Below, piece after piece: positions 1 to 5,606 of a DNA stretch of 6,230 nucleotides. The notes below the pieces were generated by a model, which saw only the letters and a program-made list of their open reading frames with translations, had not been told where the DNA came from and searched no databases. The DNA comes from Acidobacteriota bacterium. Its GTDB lineage: Bacteria > Acidobacteriota > Terriglobia > UBA7540. Position 1 is the first letter of the stretch, and each line of letters begins with the position of its first letter. The translations under genes were made by a program, and so were the position numbers. The stretch spans positions 1-6,230 of the forward strand of contig JAJYJL010000540.1 of NCBI GenBank assembly GCA_021789565.1. The letters are read 5' to 3'.

Positions 1-427
1 GTTCGGCGGTTTTTTCGATTCCGTCCTCGACCGCTACTCCGACCTGATTCTGTTGATCGGCCTGCTGATTTATTACGGACGGATCAACCGCTTCGCTTAT
101 GTCACGCTGGTGGCGGCTGCCATGATCGGCTCGGTGATGACCAGCTACACACGCGCGCGCGCCGAGAACCTGATTCCTTCCTGCAAAGTCGGTTTCCTCG
201 AGCGGGCCGAACGCGTGGTGTTGATCATTATCGGGGCTGCTTTTAACCGGATGGCCCCGGTGCTCTGGGTGATTGTGATCCTTTCAAACCTGACCGTAGT
301 CCACCGCGTTCTGTACACCTATCGGGAAAGCCGCCGCGCTCTTGCCGCTCCGGAACCGGAAGAGGCTTCCAATCAAGCGGTGGCCAATTCCGTCCCCAGC
401 TTGACTCCAACACAAGAACGAGGCTGA
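1..427 (+). CDS. CDP-alcohol phosphatidyltransferase family protein, C-terminal part (5' end outside window)
   Basis: Integral-membrane enzyme family that moves a phosphatidyl group from a CDP-linked lipid to an alcohol acceptor in phospholipid synthesis. The visible 141 residues are read from position 2 in frame, and the N-terminus with the first half of the signature lies off the left edge. They open with GGFFDSVLDRYSD, the second half of the family motif (G-x3-D-x3-D); Asp6 and Asp10 of the fragment are expected metal ligands. Hydrophobic segments lie near residues 15-25, 32-49, 71-81 and 86-100, with the conserved-looking SYTRARAE and ERAERVVL stretches between them. The tail after residue 110 is polar, Ala/Pro/Glu-rich and probably disordered. 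The substrate alcohol (glycerol-phosphate, inositol-phosphate or other) cannot be decided from this part. The stop TGA at 425-427 sits inside a hairpin shared with the convergent hydrogenase operon. An internal ATG at 53 is not the start, because the reading frame and motif extend upstream of it. Confidence 0.88.
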   Translation, partial: FGGFFDSVLDRYSDLILLIGLLIYYGRINRFAYVTLVAAAMIGSVMTSYTRARAENLIPSCKVGFLERAERVVLIIIGAAFNRMAPVLWVIVILSNLTVVHRVLYTYRESRRALAAPEPEEASNQAVANSVPSLTPTQERG

Positions 428-460
428 AGAGGCCGCCAAACGGCTTCAGGCTATTTTGTT
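424..460. terminator. Putative bidirectional terminator between convergent genes
   Basis: CTGAAG (424-429) pairs with CTTCAG (444-449), and CCG (433-435) pairs with CGG (441-443). This gives a 9-bp stem with a 3-nt bulge (AGG) and a CCAAA loop. On the plus strand it is followed by GGCTATTTTGTT, a short T-run, which fits an intrinsic terminator for the phosphatidyltransferase gene. On the minus strand the hairpin follows the endopeptidase stop and runs into a weaker T-rich stretch. The stem contains the plus-strand stop codon and reaches into the last codons of the minus-strand gene. Folding energy was not computed. Confidence 0.55.
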
Positions 461-922
461 GATTTCCGCGAGCACCGCTTCCACTACCAGCGGGACGGCT
501 TGGTGAACGGCTGGGGAAAGTTCGGTTCCGGCCGCGTAATCGGAGCCTTCAACGCCGAACACGACCAAACGCGCAGGAAGCCGGCCGAGCACCCGGCTGA
601 GTTCCACGGCCTCCGCGACGCTGAAGGCGTGGGTTGAGTTGCCGAACATGCTTCGAGTGAGCGGATGAAGATTGCCGTCGATGCGGTGGATTGTTCCGGG
701 GTCCGCTCCTGAACGCGCGGCATCCACAAGGATCACGGCGCGAGCCTTCTGCCACACCTCCATCAGGCGAGCCCCTTCGCCGCCGTGTTCGAGAACCTTG
801 ATATGGGCCGGCGTCCGTTCCCTGAGTCGTCGCGCCACTTCCAGCCCCACGGCATCGTCTCGGCGGAACGCGTTGCCGATGCCGATCACCAGCACTGAAT
901 CAGCGGGAACATTTTCCGGCAT
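446..922 (-). CDS. [NiFe] hydrogenase maturation endopeptidase (HybD/HyaD/HoxW-type, peptidase family M52)
   Basis: Cleaves the C-terminal tail of the hydrogenase large subunit once nickel is inserted, locking the active site; it acts in the cytoplasm. The 158-residue length is normal for the family. The N-terminal motif VIGIGNAFRRDDAVG (residues 12-26) is the family's GxGN...D(E/D)xxG signature. By alignment to HybD, whose nickel ligands are Glu16, Asp62 and His93, the equivalents here are Asp23, Asp67 (ILVDA) and His98 (STHAF). Asp therefore replaces the classical Glu at the first ligand, which may be a subgroup trait. I chose the ATG at 922-920: it lies 1 nt after the large-subunit stop (taagATG) and has a GGGA ribosome-binding sequence 5 nt upstream. 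A TTG at 943 would add seven residues with no conserved content. It is the last gene of the operon, directly after its probable substrate's gene, and converges on the phosphatidyltransferase gene with a terminator between them. Confidence 0.93.
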   Translation of the reverse strand: MPENVPADSVLVIGIGNAFRRDDAVGLEVARRLRERTPAHIKVLEHGGEGARLMEVWQKARAVILVDAARSGADPGTIHRIDGNLHPLTRSMFGNSTHAFSVAEAVELSRVLGRLPARLVVFGVEGSDYAAGTELSPAVHQAVPLVVEAVLAEINKIA

Positions 923-923
923 C

Positions 924-2213
924 TTATTCCCGGTCGATCTCAAGCTTCAAAAAGTGCGTGGAGCAGGAAATGCACGGGTCGTAGTTACGGATGGCCTGTT
1001 CGCACTGCCAGCGGAGCTTGTCGGCGGGAAGATCAAGGCGTTCGGGCACAAACTCCCGCAGGTCCTGCTCAATGACCTTCTGGTTCTGCGATGTAGGCGG
1101 AACAATTTTCGCATCCAGAATGACGCCCTGATCGTCCAGGCGATAGCGGTGATAGAGGGTTCCGCGCGGAGCTTCGCTCCATCCGAATCCGCTGCCGGCG
1201 CGAGGCTGTACTTCCACGGCCGGCGACTCGGGCATTTCATACTCGTCGATAATGCGCAGCGCCTCATCGCAGGCATAGAGCGTCTCGACGCTTCGCACGA
1301 TGATGCTCTGGAAGGGGTTGCGGCACACCGGGCCGAGCCCCGCCTGGCGGGCGGCCTCCTGCGCCAGTGGAGACAGCCGGTCAAAGTTCAGGCTGTAGCG
1401 CGCCATCGGGCCCACAAAATACGGTCCCGCGCCTCGCAACACGGAATGCAAGGCGTGCGAATGCTCAACGTGTTCCTCGGCAAAATGCTTTTCGTAATCC
1501 CGTGCGGCGATGTCCAGCCCGTGGTTTGAAACAAGATGGCCTTCGTTGAAGGGGTATTCATTCGGATGGCGCATCGCCACAAACAGGTAGTCGCGCTCAA
1601 ACTCCGGAAAACGCAGCTTGGCGGTCCAGCGCACGGTTTCAATCGCCACATCGCGGGCCCGCTTCAGTTTTTCGGCCATCGGAGCCAGTTCACGCTTGCC
1701 GGGCACTTTGTAAAATCCGCCCACGCGGACATTAATGGGATGGATTTCCCGGCCTCCCACAAGCGCCACCAGTTCGTTTCCCGCCTTCTTCAAGCTGAGG
1801 CCCTGCTGAACCACGTCGCCGTGATCTCTCGCCATCTGGATGGCGTCCGCATAGCCCAGGAAGTCCGGCGCGTGAAGCATGTAAATATGCAGCGCGTGGC
1901 TTTCAATCCACTCGCCGCAATAAAGCAGGCGGCGCAGCGCCCGGAGCGGGCCATCGACCTTGACGTCAAAGGCATTCTCCATGGCATGGACGGCGCTCAT
2001 CTGATAGGCAACCGGGCAGATGCCGCAGATGCGGGCCGTAATATCGGGGGCTTCGCGGAAGCTGCGCCCGCGCAGGAAGGCCTCAAAAAAGCGCGGAGGC
2101 TCAAAAATCCTCAGTTTGACGCCAACCACCTGGCGGTCTTTGACCTTGATGTACAGGCCACCTTCGCCTTCCACGCGCGCCAGGTAATCAACCTTGATGG
2201 ATTTTGCTTTCAT
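924..2213 (-). CDS. hydA: [NiFe] hydrogenase large (alpha) subunit, group 3b type
   Basis: Catalytic subunit for reversible H2 oxidation / proton reduction, with the Ni-Fe(CN)2CO site. It has 429 residues, typical of group 3. The L1 motif is [11 protein letters not shown] at residues 61-71 (Cys63, Cys66), followed by His76. The L2 motif is DPCISCSTH at 412-420 (Cys414, Cys417, His420). The four cysteines are the expected Ni/Fe ligands. The N-terminal [12 protein letters not shown] is also family-typical. Nine residues (FLKLEIDRE) follow His420 and should be the tail removed by the adjacent endopeptidase. The [12 protein letters not shown] form of L1 and the HydB/HydG-type partners point to group 3b rather than the HoxH/HoxFU (3d) or F420-reducing (3a) types. 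There is no signal peptide, so it is cytoplasmic. The ATG start overlaps the small-subunit gene by 26 nt, with GAGAG 8 nt upstream. The subgroup assignment is inference from motifs and gene order. Confidence 0.95.
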   Translation of the reverse strand: MKAKSIKVDYLARVEGEGGLYIKVKDRQVVGVKLRIFEPPRFFEAFLRGRSFREAPDITARICGICPVAYQMSAVHAMENAFDVKVDGPLRALRRLLYCGEWIESHALHIYMLHAPDFLGYADAIQMARDHGDVVQQGLSLKKAGNELVALVGGREIHPINVRVGGFYKVPGKRELAPMAEKLKRARDVAIETVRWTAKLRFPEFERDYLFVAMRHPNEYPFNEGHLVSNHGLDIAARDYEKHFAEEHVEHSHALHSVLRGAGPYFVGPMARYSLNFDRLSPLAQEAARQAGLGPVCRNPFQSIIVRSVETLYACDEALRIIDEYEMPESPAVEVQPRAGSGFGWSEAPRGTLYHRYRLDDQGVILDAKIVPPTSQNQKVIEQDLREFVPERLDLPADKLRWQCEQAIRNYDPCISCSTHFLKLEIDRE

Positions 2214-2982
2214 GGATTCTGCTCTCGGAGTAAAAGGGTTCGGCGTAAGCGTTAAAGCTGCGGTAGATCTGTACCAGGTCCTTCTGTTTTACCCCAAGCC
2301 GCTCCCACGCCGCGCTCATTTCCCGGGTGTTGGGTGTTTCCATCGGCCCAAAGCAGCCGTAGCATCCGCGATGGTAAGCGGGGCAAAGGGCGCCGCAACC
2401 GGCGTGCGTGACGGGCCCAAGACAGGGCGTTCCGTGCGCCACCATCACACAAACCGCGCCGCGCCTCTTGCATTCCATGCAGACGCTGTGCGGACGCACG
2501 TTCGGCTTGCGCCCCTGCAAAAAGGCGCTGACCACTTCCACAAGCTGCTCTTTGTTGATGGGGCAGCCGCGCAACTCAAAATCCACGCGGATGTGCTCCG
2601 CAATGGGGGTGGATTTCTTTAAGGTGTCAATGTAGGCGGGAGTCGCGTAGACAATGGAGATGAAATCCTTCACGTCGATAAAATTGCGCAGGGCCTGAAT
2701 GCCGCCGGCCGTGGCGCAGGCGCCGATCGTCACCAGAAACTTGGAAGCGCGCCGCACTTGATGGATGCGTTCGGCGTCGTGAGGCGTGCTGATTGAACCC
2801 TCCACCAGCGACAAATCATAGGGGCCCTTCACGACCGCTCGCGAGGCCTCCGGGAAGTTGGCAATATCAATCCGCTCAGTAAGGGGAAGTAGTTGATCTT
2901 CACAGTCCAGCAAGCTCAACTGGCACCCGTCGCAGGAGGCGAATTTCCAGACCGCAAGCTTGGGTTTCTGTTTCTTGGCCAA
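2188..2982 (-). CDS. hydD: [NiFe] hydrogenase small (delta) subunit, three Fe-S clusters
   Basis: Electron-relay subunit paired with the large subunit. It has 264 residues. The proximal cluster ligands are CDGC (Cys17, Cys20), GAC (Cys89) and RGCP (Cys140). A C-terminal block supplies eight more cysteines (168, 171, 178, 187, 196, 200, 207, 210), enough for two further [4Fe-4S] clusters. There is no Tat signal (RRxFxK) or membrane anchor, which fits a soluble cytoplasmic group 3 enzyme. The start codon is TTG at 2982-2980. A strong GGGGGAT sequence (2989-2995) ends about 7 nt before it, and the CDGC motif needs this upstream start since no ATG or GTG lies between. It begins 2 nt after the hydG-like stop codon, and its 3' end overlaps the large-subunit gene by 26 nt. 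Identity is clear; the symbol follows the Pyrococcus sulfhydrogenase scheme. Confidence 0.94.
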   Translation of the reverse strand: MAKKQKPKLAVWKFASCDGCQLSLLDCEDQLLPLTERIDIANFPEASRAVVKGPYDLSLVEGSISTPHDAERIHQVRRASKFLVTIGACATAGGIQALRNFIDVKDFISIVYATPAYIDTLKKSTPIAEHIRVDFELRGCPINKEQLVEVVSAFLQGRKPNVRPHSVCMECKRRGAVCVMVAHGTPCLGPVTHAGCGALCPAYHRGCYGCFGPMETPNTREMSAAWERLGVKQKDLVQIYRSFNAYAEPFYSESRIHESKIHQG

Positions 2983-2984
2983 GG

Positions 2985-3851
2985 TTAAATCCCCCGGATA
3001 TTCAGGAGCGTTTTAATGCTGTTGTAAGAGAAGACCGGCCCGTCTTTGCAGATAAAGGCCGGGCCAAACTGGCAATGGCCGCAGAAGCCCACGGCGCACT
3101 TCATGTTGCGCTCCATGGAGACATAGATGTTGTCCGTGTTCACCTCCATTTCCTCAATTTCCTGGATGGCAAAGCGCATCATGATTTCCGGACCGCAAAT
3201 CATGGCCACGGTTTCGGAGGGATCAAACCGCGCTCTCGGGATGAAATTCGTGACTACGCCTACCGTCCCGTGCCAGGAAGCCGAAGCGCGGTCAACGGTG
3301 ACCTGAACGTCGAGGTCGAACCGCCCGCGCCATTGCTCGAGTTCCTTGGTATACAAAAGGTCTGCGGGCGTCCGCGCTCCATAGAGTAAAACCACGTTGC
3401 CGTATTTCTGGCGGTTTCTGAGGACGTGGTAAACCACGGGCCGCAACGGCGCAAGCCCGATGCCTCCGGCAATGATGATGAGGTCGCGCCCGGCGGCTGC
3501 GGCCGCCGGCCAAGCGCTGCCAAAAGGACCCCGCACGCCCACCGTGTCACCGCGCCGCAGATGTCCCAGCGCCTTGGTGGTGGCGCCTACGGCTCGAATC
3601 GTATGCACCAACTTTTCTGGCCGTCCTGGGTCGCCGGAGATTGAAATGGCAACTTCACCTACTCCGAACGCGTAGAGCATGTTGAATTGGCCCGGAGCAA
3701 AGGGAAAGGCGCCGCCCGCGGCCGGAGCCAGCTCCAGCGTAAAGGTATCGTAAGTCTCCTGGCGCACCCGCTGCACCGTGCAAGGACGGGGAAGCATGGG
3801 AGCGGAGGGTTCCCTACCCATCATCGTTTCAGGGGTTGAGTTCGTAGACAT
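2985..3851 (-). CDS. hydG: Hydrogenase gamma subunit, FAD/NAD(P)-binding oxidoreductase with [2Fe-2S] cluster
   Basis: Diaphorase-type subunit that passes electrons between the hydrogenase Fe-S chain and NAD(P)(H). It has 288 residues. An FAD-binding ferredoxin-reductase barrel spans about residues 20-115, with FAPGQFNML at 51-59 and an AISIS flavin motif at 68-72. The nucleotide-binding domain follows, with [15 protein letters not shown] at 125-139 and a late CGPEIMM at 219-225. The C-terminus has Cys252-x4-Cys257-x2-Cys260-x7-Cys268, the PyrK/HydG-type [2Fe-2S] motif, then [11 protein letters not shown] versus NADP preference cannot be read from the sequence. The start is the least certain of the operon: ATG at 3851 overlaps the CNBD gene by 23 nt, and its best GAGG lies 13 nt away. 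ATGs at 3824, 3821 and 3797 would still leave the barrel intact and have no better ribosome-binding sequence. Confidence 0.92.
   Translation of the reverse strand: MSTNSTPETMMGREPSAPMLPRPCTVQRVRQETYDTFTLELAPAAGGAFPFAPGQFNMLYAFGVGEVAISISGDPGRPEKLVHTIRAVGATTKALGHLRRGDTVGVRGPFGSAWPAAAAAGRDLIIIAGGIGLAPLRPVVYHVLRNRQKYGNVVLLYGARTPADLLYTKELEQWRGRFDLDVQVTVDRASASWHGTVGVVTNFIPRARFDPSETVAMICGPEIMMRFAIQEIEEMEVNTDNIYVSMERNMKCAVGFCGHCQFGPAFICKDGPVFSYNSIKTLLNIRGI
2989..2995 (-). promoter_or_regulatory. Shine-Dalgarno for the TTG-initiated small subunit, embedded in the end of the hydG-like gene
   Basis: The minus strand reads GGGGGATTTAACCTTGG. The G-run lies within the last codons of the upstream gene, the TAA stop (2987-2985) lies inside the spacer, and the TTG start follows at 2982. 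This arrangement supports stop-restart translational coupling and decides the TTG start. Confidence 0.7.
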
Positions 3852-4290
3852 TGAGCAGCTGCAACCTCGTGGCCAGAAGGGCCCTTGCCATCAGTTGAGA
3901 AAACCGCTTCATGAATTCGTATCCCATGTCGTGATTGTCCTCGGTTTTCTTGCGCAGGCACGCGCCGTCCAGCGCAATGGCGCGGGTGAATTCAACCGCC
4001 TGCGCGTCGAACCTCCAGCGGTGGGGCGGGAAAAGCCAGGACCAGCCGAGAACTTCGCCCTGATCGAGCGTCAGGATGACGATCGGGCCGCGTTCGGGCG
4101 CAAACGCCTCCAGCGCCACTTTGCCCTGGCGGATCAGGTAAAACTGATTGGCTTCTTCCTCAGCGCGAAAGATGTATTCACCCGCTTCAAAGCGGACGTT
4201 GGAGGCACAACCCGTCAGCAGTTCCAGGTATCGTTGATCCATGCCTTTGAAGAAGGGATGCTCGGCCAAAATGCGTTCAAGAGTTTCCAT
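3829..4290 (-). CDS. Stand-alone cyclic-nucleotide-binding-domain (CNBD) protein in the hydrogenase operon, no DNA-binding domain
   Basis: A 153-residue protein of the Crp-type cupin fold. The helix [15 protein letters not shown] leads into the beta-roll (residues 30-110), including [20 protein letters not shown] (34-53) and [10 protein letters not shown]. The phosphate-binding-cassette region reads [17 protein letters not shown] (78-94). The acidic residue that contacts the cyclic-nucleotide ribose in classical Crp proteins appears replaced in this Trp-rich loop, although an Arg (91) is present. The protein ends after one long helix (about 121-148) that would match the Crp dimerisation helix, so the helix-turn-helix domain is absent and it cannot be a conventional transcription factor. 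I chose ATG 4290 because GGGAG lies 6 nt upstream; an open frame further upstream (to 4422) antisense-overlaps nothing new but lies in the hydB-like gene. It overlaps hydB by 14 nt and hydG by 23 nt. Its role is unknown; a regulatory or assembly subunit of the hydrogenase is a guess. Confidence 0.88.
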   Translation of the reverse strand: METLERILAEHPFFKGMDQRYLELLTGCASNVRFEAGEYIFRAEEEANQFYLIRQGKVALEAFAPERGPIVILTLDQGEVLGWSWLFPPHRWRFDAQAVEFTRAIALDGACLRKKTEDNHDMGYEFMKRFSQLMARALLATRLQLLNVYELNP

Positions 4291-5497
4291 ATTTGTCTCC
4301 CACGGGCGAACTTTTTGGAGATTGGGGCGCTTGCCGGATCGCCCGGACTTCCTCCGTGATGTCAATGGCCACCGGGCACCAGGTGATGCAGCGCCCGCAG
4401 CCCACGCAGCCCGACGTTCCAAACTGGTCGAACCACGTTGCCAGCTTGTGCGTCATCCACTGGCGGTAACGCGCCTTCGAGGTGGCCCGGATGCTGCCGC
4501 CGTGAATGTAGGAAAAATCTTTGGTAAAGCAGGAGTCCCACTTCTGCCACCGCTCCGCGTGCTCGCCTTGCAAGTCTGTAACATCTTCGACCGTGGTGCA
4601 GAAGCAGGTGGGGCAAACCATCGTGCAGTTGGCGCAGGTGAGGCAGCGGGCGGCCACGGTGTCCCACCGCGGATGCGCGTAGTTTTGATACAGCAGTTCC
4701 TTGATGTTGGTTGTGTCCATGTAGCGGCCCATTTGCTGGGCTGCGCTGGCGACGGTATCTTCAGCAGCGGCTTTTTCCCGGCCTTCCACTTCGCGGCCCG
4801 GAAGCTCGGCCAGAATTTCGGCGCCCAGGTCCGTCCCGGCCTCGACCACAAAGTAGTGACGCTCTGGCTCGCAGACTTCCGTAAGCGCAAGATCGAACCC
4901 GGCCGCGGCCTTGGGCCCCGCGCCCATTGAAACGCAGAAACAGGTTCCGCCGGCCTGGCCGCAATTGACGGCAACGATGAAGGCGCGCTCCCGCCTCGCT
5001 TTATAAAGAGGGTCGACGTAATAGCCGTTCAGAAAGACCTTGTCCTGGATGGCGATGGCGTGCAAATCGCATGAGCGGACGCCAATGAAGGCGGTTTTCT
5101 GAGTGTCGGGCTTTTCTTCCGTAACCTCAAAAGTTTTTCCCTTGCGGTCAGCCTGCCACAGGCGCTCGGCGGGAGGATGAAGGAACTTCTTCCAGGAGTG
5201 CGGGCCGACGGCATAGCCGAAAAGCGCGTCGTCGCTGCGCTTCTTCAGGCGGTAGGTTCCGCCCTCCTGCTCGTCCGTCCATCCGGCCGGCAGGTCGGCT
5301 GCCGAGTTGATCTCGTCAAAGACGATGGCGCCTTCGCGCACCGCCGGACCGAGCAATCGATAGCCGCGTTTGCTCAAGGCGCCGAAAAGCCGGTCAAGGC
5401 TTGCGCCTTCCAGCATCCGGAGCGTTCCGACTTTTAGCGCAGTCTCCGTCACGCTTCCTCTCGGCGCCATCATAGCGCGGTTCAGGGGGAAATTCAT
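4277..5497 (-). CDS. hydB: Hydrogenase beta subunit, 4Fe-4S dicluster electron-transfer protein (HydB/AsrA-like)
   Basis: Iron-sulfur subunit of group 3b hydrogenases, related to anaerobic sulfite reductase subunit A. It has 406 residues. Near the C-terminus are two ferredoxin-type motifs: Cys285-x2-Cys288-x2-Cys291-x3-Cys295-Pro, extended by CFC (Cys298, Cys300), and Cys364-x2-Cys367-x2-Cys370-x3-Cys374-Pro. The N-terminal domain has the family pieces [12 protein letters not shown] and [10 protein letters not shown]. Together they imply two [4Fe-4S] clusters, perhaps with extra metal binding at the Cys-rich insert. It is the first gene of the operon. The ATG at 5497 is the first in frame after the intergenic region but has only a weak ribosome-binding sequence (TCCAAG). 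ATGs at 5473 and 5470 are possible alternatives that would remove only a few residues. The 3' end overlaps the CNBD gene by 14 nt. Confidence 0.92.
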   Translation of the reverse strand: MNFPLNRAMMAPRGSVTETALKVGTLRMLEGASLDRLFGALSKRGYRLLGPAVREGAIVFDEINSAADLPAGWTDEQEGGTYRLKKRSDDALFGYAVGPHSWKKFLHPPAERLWQADRKGKTFEVTEEKPDTQKTAFIGVRSCDLHAIAIQDKVFLNGYYVDPLYKARRERAFIVAVNCGQAGGTCFCVSMGAGPKAAAGFDLALTEVCEPERHYFVVEAGTDLGAEILAELPGREVEGREKAAAEDTVASAAQQMGRYMDTTNIKELLYQNYAHPRWDTVAARCLTCANCTMVCPTCFCTTVEDVTDLQGEHAERWQKWDSCFTKDFSYIHGGSIRATSKARYRQWMTHKLATWFDQFGTSGCVGCGRCITWCPVAIDITEEVRAIRQAPQSPKSSPVGDKYGNS

Positions 5498-5500
5498 CTT

Positions 5501-5524
5501 GGAGCACTATCGACGATAGCCTCC
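5501..5524. repeat. Palindrome adjoining the hydB start
   Basis: CTATCG-A-CGATAG (5507-5519) is a perfect 6+1+6 inverted repeat. GGAG (5501-5504) and CTCC (5521-5524) extend it with small mismatched spacers. It covers the proposed -10 element and ends 4 nt before the hydB start codon. It could be a repressor operator or, if transcribed, a small hairpin sequestering the GGAGG on the minus strand. Confidence 0.5.
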
Positions 5525-5541
5525 AAGGGCTTGAAAGACAG
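5506..5541 (-). promoter_or_regulatory. Putative class II activator-dependent promoter of the hydrogenase operon
   Basis: If a Crp-like protein centred at 5547.5 sits at -41.5, transcription starts near 5506. The -10 window then reads TATCGT (5518-5513), four of six matches to TATAAT. It is preceded by a 17-nt spacer and a very weak -35 (CTGTCT, 5541-5536), as expected where an activator compensates for a poor -35. The leader would be only about 9 nt. This is inferred from geometry. Confidence 0.35.
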
Positions 5542-5555
5542 TGACAGGCATCACA
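5540..5555. promoter_or_regulatory. Crp-type (or Rex/HcpR-like) operator upstream of hydB
   Basis: On the minus strand the sequence is TGTGA-TGCCTG-TCACT, matching 9 of the 10 fixed positions of the Crp consensus TGTGA-N6-TCACA. Its centre is about 50 nt upstream of the hydB ATG. HcpR-type regulators recognise a similar core. Rex uses the same outer bases but prefers A and T just inside them, and here those are T and G, so Rex fits less well. Which regulator binds is unknown. Confidence 0.55.
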
Positions 5556-5571
5556 CGTGGCCGGGGTATCA

Positions 5572-5606
5572 GTCACTGCCGGGCTTTACCGGGTCACTCT
5601 ACCGGG
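5572..5606. repeat. Short direct repeats GTCACT...CCGGG at the end of the phosphoesterase gene
   Basis: GTCACTgCCGGG (5572-5583) and GTCACTctaCCGGG (5593-5606) are imperfect direct copies 21 nt apart. TACCGGG also occurs twice (5587-5593 and 5600-5606). The second copy enters the phosphoesterase stop region. The TCAC core is shared with the Crp-like site, so these may be weak extra half-sites or chance. Confidence 0.35.

Larger units (their letters stand above)
446..5497 (-). other. Operon: group 3b-type [NiFe] hydrogenase with CNBD protein and maturation protease
   Basis: Six genes on one strand in the order beta (Fe-S), CNBD, gamma (FAD), delta (small), alpha (large), endopeptidase. Junctions are overlap 14, overlap 23, gap 2, overlap 26 and gap 1 nt, leaving no room for internal promoters outside coding sequence. 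The B-G-D-A order matches the archaeal sulfhydrogenase pattern from established knowledge, with the CNBD gene inserted between B and G. A 101-nt upstream region and a downstream hairpin bound the unit. Confidence 0.85.

Noticed and set aside
923..943. TTG start at 943 for the endopeptidase
   Set aside because: It would overlap the large-subunit gene and add seven non-conserved residues; the ATG at 922 has a GGGA sequence and is 1 nt past the upstream stop.
672..1529. Long plus-strand open frame (285 codons) opposite the protease and large subunit
   Set aside because: It is antisense to two clearly conserved genes, shows no recognisable motif, and has the low-complexity Arg/Ala-rich composition of a high-G+C shadow frame.
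1536..2255. Plus-strand open frame (239 codons) opposite the large subunit
   Set aside because: Shadow of the hydA-like gene; the opposite strand carries the L1 motif and correct family length.
924..2982. Bidirectional HoxHY-type (group 3d) or F420-reducing (group 3a) hydrogenase
   Set aside because: No HoxF/HoxU or FrhB-like gene is present; the partners are HydB- and HydG-type and the small subunit carries cysteines for three clusters.
4291..4422. N-terminal extension of the CNBD protein by 44 residues
   Set aside because: The extension is Arg/Ala-rich, lies entirely inside the hydB-like gene, and the ATG at 4290 has a good GGGAG sequence and begins right at the family's usual N-terminal helix.
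4241..4930. Plus-strand open frame (229 codons) opposite hydB
   Set aside because: Antisense to the conserved cysteine motifs of the beta subunit, with no independent family signal.
5498..5598. Sigma-54 promoter upstream of hydB
   Set aside because: No GG-N10-GC arrangement resembling TGGCAC-N5-TTGC was found on the minus strand.
5498..5598. Intrinsic terminator for the phosphoesterase gene
   Set aside because: The only inverted repeat (5539-5545 with 5572-5578) has a 26-nt loop and no proper T-run; it fits regulatory half-sites better.
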